DNA from: Cetobacterium somerae ATCC BAA-474
GTDB taxonomy: Bacteria > Fusobacteriota > Fusobacteriia > Fusobacteriales > Fusobacteriaceae
Length of the DNA stretch: 64,000 nt
Assembly (NCBI RefSeq): GCF_000479045.1
Contig: NZ_KI518055.1
Location: 1 to 64,000, forward strand
Direction of reading: 5' to 3'
Both the position numbers and the translations under genes were made by a program. This document shows, one piece after another, positions 60,893 through 64,000 of the stretch; within the stretch, counting starts at the first letter, position 1, and the number at the start of each line of letters is the position of its first letter. The notes under the pieces were generated by a model. That model worked only from the letters and a program-made list of their open reading frames with translations. It ran no database searches and was not told the origin of the DNA.

Positions 60893-63403
60893 ATGAATTT
60901 TATATACGACAGAAAAAAAACTGCGGTAATTTATAAAGATAAAGAGCATTCGTACTATGAACTTATAAAGATGGCAAAGATATATTCAAGTTTAATGAAT
61001 ATAGAAAAAGAGGATAGAGTAGCTATTTTTATGGAGAATAGACCGGAGTATATGGGAGCTGTACTAGGAGTATGGGATAAGAAAGGGACGTGTACTAACT
61101 TAGATGCAAGTTATAATGCAGATCAATTGATATATGTTTTCAATGATTCTCATCCTAAATATATAATTACTTCTAATGAGAATATAGAGGTAGTTAAAAA
61201 AGCTAAAGAGGCATCAAATTCAAGTATAAATATATTGAATGTTGATGAAATAGATATAACAAAAGATATAGATATTGAAAATGTAGCTGTAGAATGTTTA
61301 GAAAAAGATGCAGTAGCAGTTATGTTGTATACATCAGGGACAACAGGAAATCCAAAAGGTGTAATGTTAACTTTTGATAATATAATGTCTAATGTAGATG
61401 CTATAGAAGAGATAAAAATGGTAACACCTGAAGATAGATTACTAGCTTTATTGCCATTTCATCATATACTACCACTATCTTTTACAGTATTAATGCCACT
61501 AAAATTTGGATGTTTAGTTGTTATTTTAGATGAGTTATCATCAGAAGCGATAAAAAGAAACTTACAAAAATATAAAATAACTATTGTGATAGGAGTACCA
61601 AGAGTTTGGGAGATGTTCCACAAGGGAATTAAAGGAAAAATTAAAGAAAATGCGTTAAGTTATAAACTTTTTAATATATGTAAATCTTTAAATATTATGC
61701 CTTTAAATAAAATTGTGTTTAAAAAAATTCAAGATGCTTTTGGAGGAAATATAAAGTTCTTAGTTTCAGGTGGAGCTAAGTTAGATAAAGAGATTTGTGA
61801 AGATTTTAATATATTTGGATTTAAAATGTTAGAGGGATATGGACTAACAGAAACGTCACCAATTATATCTTTCAATAGAATAGATAATGTTATTGCTGGT
61901 ACAGTTGGAACTCCTTTACCAGGAGTTAAAGTTAAATTAGAAGAAGATGGAGAGATTGTTGTAAAAGGTAGAAATGTTATGAAAGGATATTATAACAAAC
62001 CTGAAGCAACAGCTGAAGCTATAGATAGTGAAGGATGGTTCCATACAGGAGATTTAGGACAGTTTGATGGAGATCATTTAAAAATAATTGGTAGAAAAAA
62101 AGAGATGATCGTTTTATCAAATGGTAAAAACATTAATCCGTCAGATATTGAAGCTGAAATTATGAAAGGAACTAATTTAATTCAAGAGGTTGCTGTAACA
62201 GAGGATGAAAAACATCTAATAGCAATTGTTTATCCTGATTTTAAAGTTTTAGAAGAGAAGAAAATTGCAAATGCTAAAGAAGCTATTAAATGGGAAGTTA
62301 TAGATAAATATAATGTAACAGCACCAAAATATAAAAAAATATTAGATATAGTTATAGTAAAAGAGGAGTTGCCAAAAACAAAACTTGGAAAACTTAGAAG
62401 ATTTATGTTAAAAGATTTACTGAAAGGAAGTAATTTAATTAAAGGAACACCAGATGAAATAGTATCAGAGAAAGAGGTTGAAAAAAGAGTATCTACATCT
62501 AAAGAGATTAATACTCAAGAGTTTAAAGCAATTTCAAAATTTATTGGAACTCTTCATGATGAAATAGAGATAATTCCAGAATCACACTTAGAAATTGATT
62601 TAGGACTAGATTCATTAGATATAGTTGAAATAATAACATTTATTCAAAATACTTTTGGTGTTGATATTTCAGAAGAGGATTTCTCAAGAATAAAAACTGT
62701 AGAAGCTCTTTGTCAATATGTAAGAGAAAAAGGTGGAAATTTTGAAGAGAAAGAGATTAATTGGAAGAAGATATTTGAGGAACCAGTTGATTTAAAAATG
62801 CCTAGTTCAAAATATGTCATTCCAATAACAACGATATTAAAACCTTTATTTACTTGGTATATAAAATTAGAAAAAAATACAAATAAATTGGAAAAAACAT
62901 CTCCTGTTATATATATAGGAAACCATCAAAGTATGTTAGATGCTTTTGCTTTTGGACAAGCTTTACCAAAGGATATATTAAAAAATACATATTTCTTAGC
63001 TATAAATATTCATTTTGAAGGTAAAATAAAAAAATATTTAGCAGAAAATGGAAATGTTATTTTAATAGATGTTAATAAAAATCTAAAAGAAACATTGAAA
63101 ATAGCAGCTAAAGTCTTAAAGGAAGGGAAAAATTTAGTGATATTCCCAGAGGGAGCTAGAACAAGAGATGGAGAGTTACAAGATTTCAAAAAAACATTTG
63201 CTATGTTGTCAAAAGAGCTAGATATTCCAGTTGTTCCTTTTGCAATAAATGGAGCTTATGACTTAATGCCATATGGAAAAGGAGTTCCAAGTTCAGGAAA
63301 AATGAGTATCACAATTTTAGATAAAATATTACCTGAAAATAAATCAGTAGAAGAGATTGTAAAAGTAACTAGAGACTCGATAGAAAAAAGTATAAATAAC
63401 TAA
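60893..63403 (+). CDS. Acyl-CoA/ACP synthetase - acyl carrier protein - 1-acylglycerol-phosphate acyltransferase fusion
   Basis: This 836-residue protein joins three domains. Residues about 1-530 are an AMP-forming ligase with the P-loop YTSGTTGNPKGVML (about 148), LEGYGLTETSPIIS (about 322), GWFHTGDLG and a C-terminal lysine region. About 545-620 is an acyl-carrier domain with the phosphopantetheine Ser in GLDSLDIVEI (about 573). About 640-836 is a PlsC-type acyltransferase with NHQSMLD (about 677, the H-x4-D catalytic motif) and FPEGARTRDG (about 752). It could activate exogenous fatty acids and transfer them to lysophospholipid, like Aas but with its own carrier. GGGAGG precedes the ATG. 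Confidence 0.92.
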   Translation: MNFIYDRKKTAVIYKDKEHSYYELIKMAKIYSSLMNIEKEDRVAIFMENRPEYMGAVLGVWDKKGTCTNLDASYNADQLIYVFNDSHPKYIITSNENIEVVKKAKEASNSSINILNVDEIDITKDIDIENVAVECLEKDAVAVMLYTSGTTGNPKGVMLTFDNIMSNVDAIEEIKMVTPEDRLLALLPFHHILPLSFTVLMPLKFGCLVVILDELSSEAIKRNLQKYKITIVIGVPRVWEMFHKGIKGKIKENALSYKLFNICKSLNIMPLNKIVFKKIQDAFGGNIKFLVSGGAKLDKEICEDFNIFGFKMLEGYGLTETSPIISFNRIDNVIAGTVGTPLPGVKVKLEEDGEIVVKGRNVMKGYYNKPEATAEAIDSEGWFHTGDLGQFDGDHLKIIGRKKEMIVLSNGKNINPSDIEAEIMKGTNLIQEVAVTEDEKHLIAIVYPDFKVLEEKKIANAKEAIKWEVIDKYNVTAPKYKKILDIVIVKEELPKTKLGKLRRFMLKDLLKGSNLIKGTPDEIVSEKEVEKRVSTSKEINTQEFKAISKFIGTLHDEIEIIPESHLEIDLGLDSLDIVEIITFIQNTFGVDISEEDFSRIKTVEALCQYVREKGGNFEEKEINWKKIFEEPVDLKMPSSKYVIPITTILKPLFTWYIKLEKNTNKLEKTSPVIYIGNHQSMLDAFAFGQALPKDILKNTYFLAINIHFEGKIKKYLAENGNVILIDVNKNLKETLKIAAKVLKEGKNLVIFPEGARTRDGELQDFKKTFAMLSKELDIPVVPFAINGAYDLMPYGKGVPSSGKMSITILDKILPENKSVEEIVKVTRDSIEKSINN

Positions 63404-63407
63404 AAAT

Positions 63408-63441
63408 AAAAGCTGACATATTTTCTATGTCAGCTTTTTAC
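63408..63441 (+). terminator. Terminator between the tandem fusion genes
   Basis: A 13-bp stem (AAAAGCTGACATA at 63408-63420 with TATGTCAGCTTTT at 63426-63438) and T-rich end. Confidence 0.88.
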
Positions 63442-63454
63442 TTACCTCATGATA

Positions 63455-63483
63455 TTGAAATAATAACACAATTATGCTATAAT
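63455..63483 (+). promoter_or_regulatory. Promoter of the second acyl-activating gene
   Basis: TTGAAA at 63455-63460 and TATAAT at 63478-63483 are 17 bases apart, with TGC just before the -10 (extended box). Confidence 0.8.
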
Positions 63484-63528
63484 CACTTGATGATTAAAAA
63501 AACACCTGTAATAATTTGGGAGGAAAAA

Positions 63529-64000
63529 TTGGAATTTGTAAAGAATCATAATAAAACAGCGATATTTTATGAGGGGAAAGAATATTCGTATAAAGAGTTA
63601 ATAGCTGGAGCTAAAGAGTATGCATCACTTTTAGATTTAGTAAAAGAGGAAAAAGCAGTAATATTTATGGAAAATAGACCAGAACTATTATATGCTTTTT
63701 TAGGGATTTGGGATAAAAAAGGAACGTGTGTATGTTTAGATGCTGCTTCAAAAGTATCTGAGTTTCAATATTTTATAGAGGATTGTACACCTAAATACAT
63801 ATTTGTTTCAAATAATACTTATGATATAGCAAAAGAAGCTATTAATCTATCTGGAGTCCAAACAATAGTTTTAAATGTAGATGAGATAGATCTATCAAAA
63901 GCAGATAAAGAGGGAATTATTTATGCCCCAGATAGAGAGGCAGTGGCATTAATACTATATACATCTGGAACAACTGGAAGTCCAAAAGGAGTAATGTTAA
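63529..64000 (+). CDS. Second acyl-CoA/ACP synthetase, 5' part only
   Basis: The first 157 codons of a paralogue of the preceding ligase are present, up to the window end. The products share FMENRPE, WDKKGTC, PKYI, NVDEID and the P-loop TSGTTGxPKGVML at the same spacing. The start is read as TTG at 63529, 5 bases after GGGAGG. An in-frame ATG at 63490 sits at the expected transcription start and has no ribosome site. The gene has its own promoter and terminator boundary, so the two copies are separately transcribed. Whether carrier and acyltransferase domains follow cannot be seen. Confidence 0.88.
   Translation, partial: MEFVKNHNKTAIFYEGKEYSYKELIAGAKEYASLLDLVKEEKAVIFMENRPELLYAFLGIWDKKGTCVCLDAASKVSEFQYFIEDCTPKYIFVSNNTYDIAKEAINLSGVQTIVLNVDEIDLSKADKEGIIYAPDREAVALILYTSGTTGSPKGVML

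Noticed and set aside
63490-63528. ATG at 63490 as start of the last gene
   Set aside because: It falls at the expected transcription start, 6 bases after the -10 box, and has no ribosome site; TTG at 63529 does.

Overview
The window is low-GC DNA with the gene content of a Gram-negative, probably anaerobic bacterium of the Fusobacteriota (Cetobacterium/Fusobacterium type). This is inferred from the AT-rich codon use, an ExbB/ExbD/TonB-like envelope system, a Lol-type transporter and a lipoprotein (all implying an outer membrane), Firmicutes-like gene orders such as DUF2232-rplI-dnaB, and a very full selenium gene set. I cannot fix the genus from sequence alone. No insertion sequence, prophage or CRISPR array was seen.

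Layout. 1-11 kb: housekeeping genes on the plus strand (SEDS protein, pnp with a long leader hairpin, rimO, pgsA, yggT, rsmH, ftsL-like, an RlmD-like methyltransferase, plsY, gpsA, a short sigma-70 factor). 11-24.9 kb: dnaN, DUF116, a giant TPR protein, exbB/exbD/tonB, a degenerate sigma54-activator-like protein, dnaX, DUF2232, rplI, dnaB and a U32 hydroxylase-type protein. 24.9-33 kb, minus strand: a cyclophilin lipoprotein, potCBA, hpf, a Lol-type ABC pair and recQ. 33-50.5 kb: a selenium and purine block. 50.5-64 kb: an aroB-gppA fusion, an exported flavoprotein reductase, an htpX-like protease, pepA, several small acyltransferase or membrane proteins, a nitroreductase, and two tandem acyl-CoA/ACP synthetase genes, the second cut by the window end.

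The most notable region is 33-50.5 kb. It carries genes for all three known biological uses of selenium: selenocysteine insertion (selA, selB, selD, tRNA-Sec), selenouridine in tRNA (selU/mnmH), and the selenium-dependent molybdenum hydroxylase route (xanthine dehydrogenase subunits plus a YqeC-MocA fusion). It also holds YedF and a DUF3343 protein, two candidate selenium-handling proteins. SelD appears to be a selenoprotein: its coding region continues upstream through an in-frame UGA at the catalytic position (50434-50436), followed by a SECIS-like hairpin. The purine genes (NCS2 permease, three xdh subunits, yqeC-mocA, xpt) form one minus-strand operon behind a long leader with a guanine-type purine riboswitch and an intrinsic terminator. 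Purine sensing would thus control a selenium-dependent purine hydroxylase and its cofactor-maturation gene.

Other points of interest are a roughly 80-nt candidate small RNA with its own promoter and terminator at 41.9-42.0 kb, the pnp leader hairpin that resembles an autoregulatory RNase III/PNPase target, the AroB-GppA fusion, and an enhancer-binding-protein homologue lacking Walker B, arginine-finger and GAFTGA residues. All calls come from reading the sequence and translations; no database search was run.
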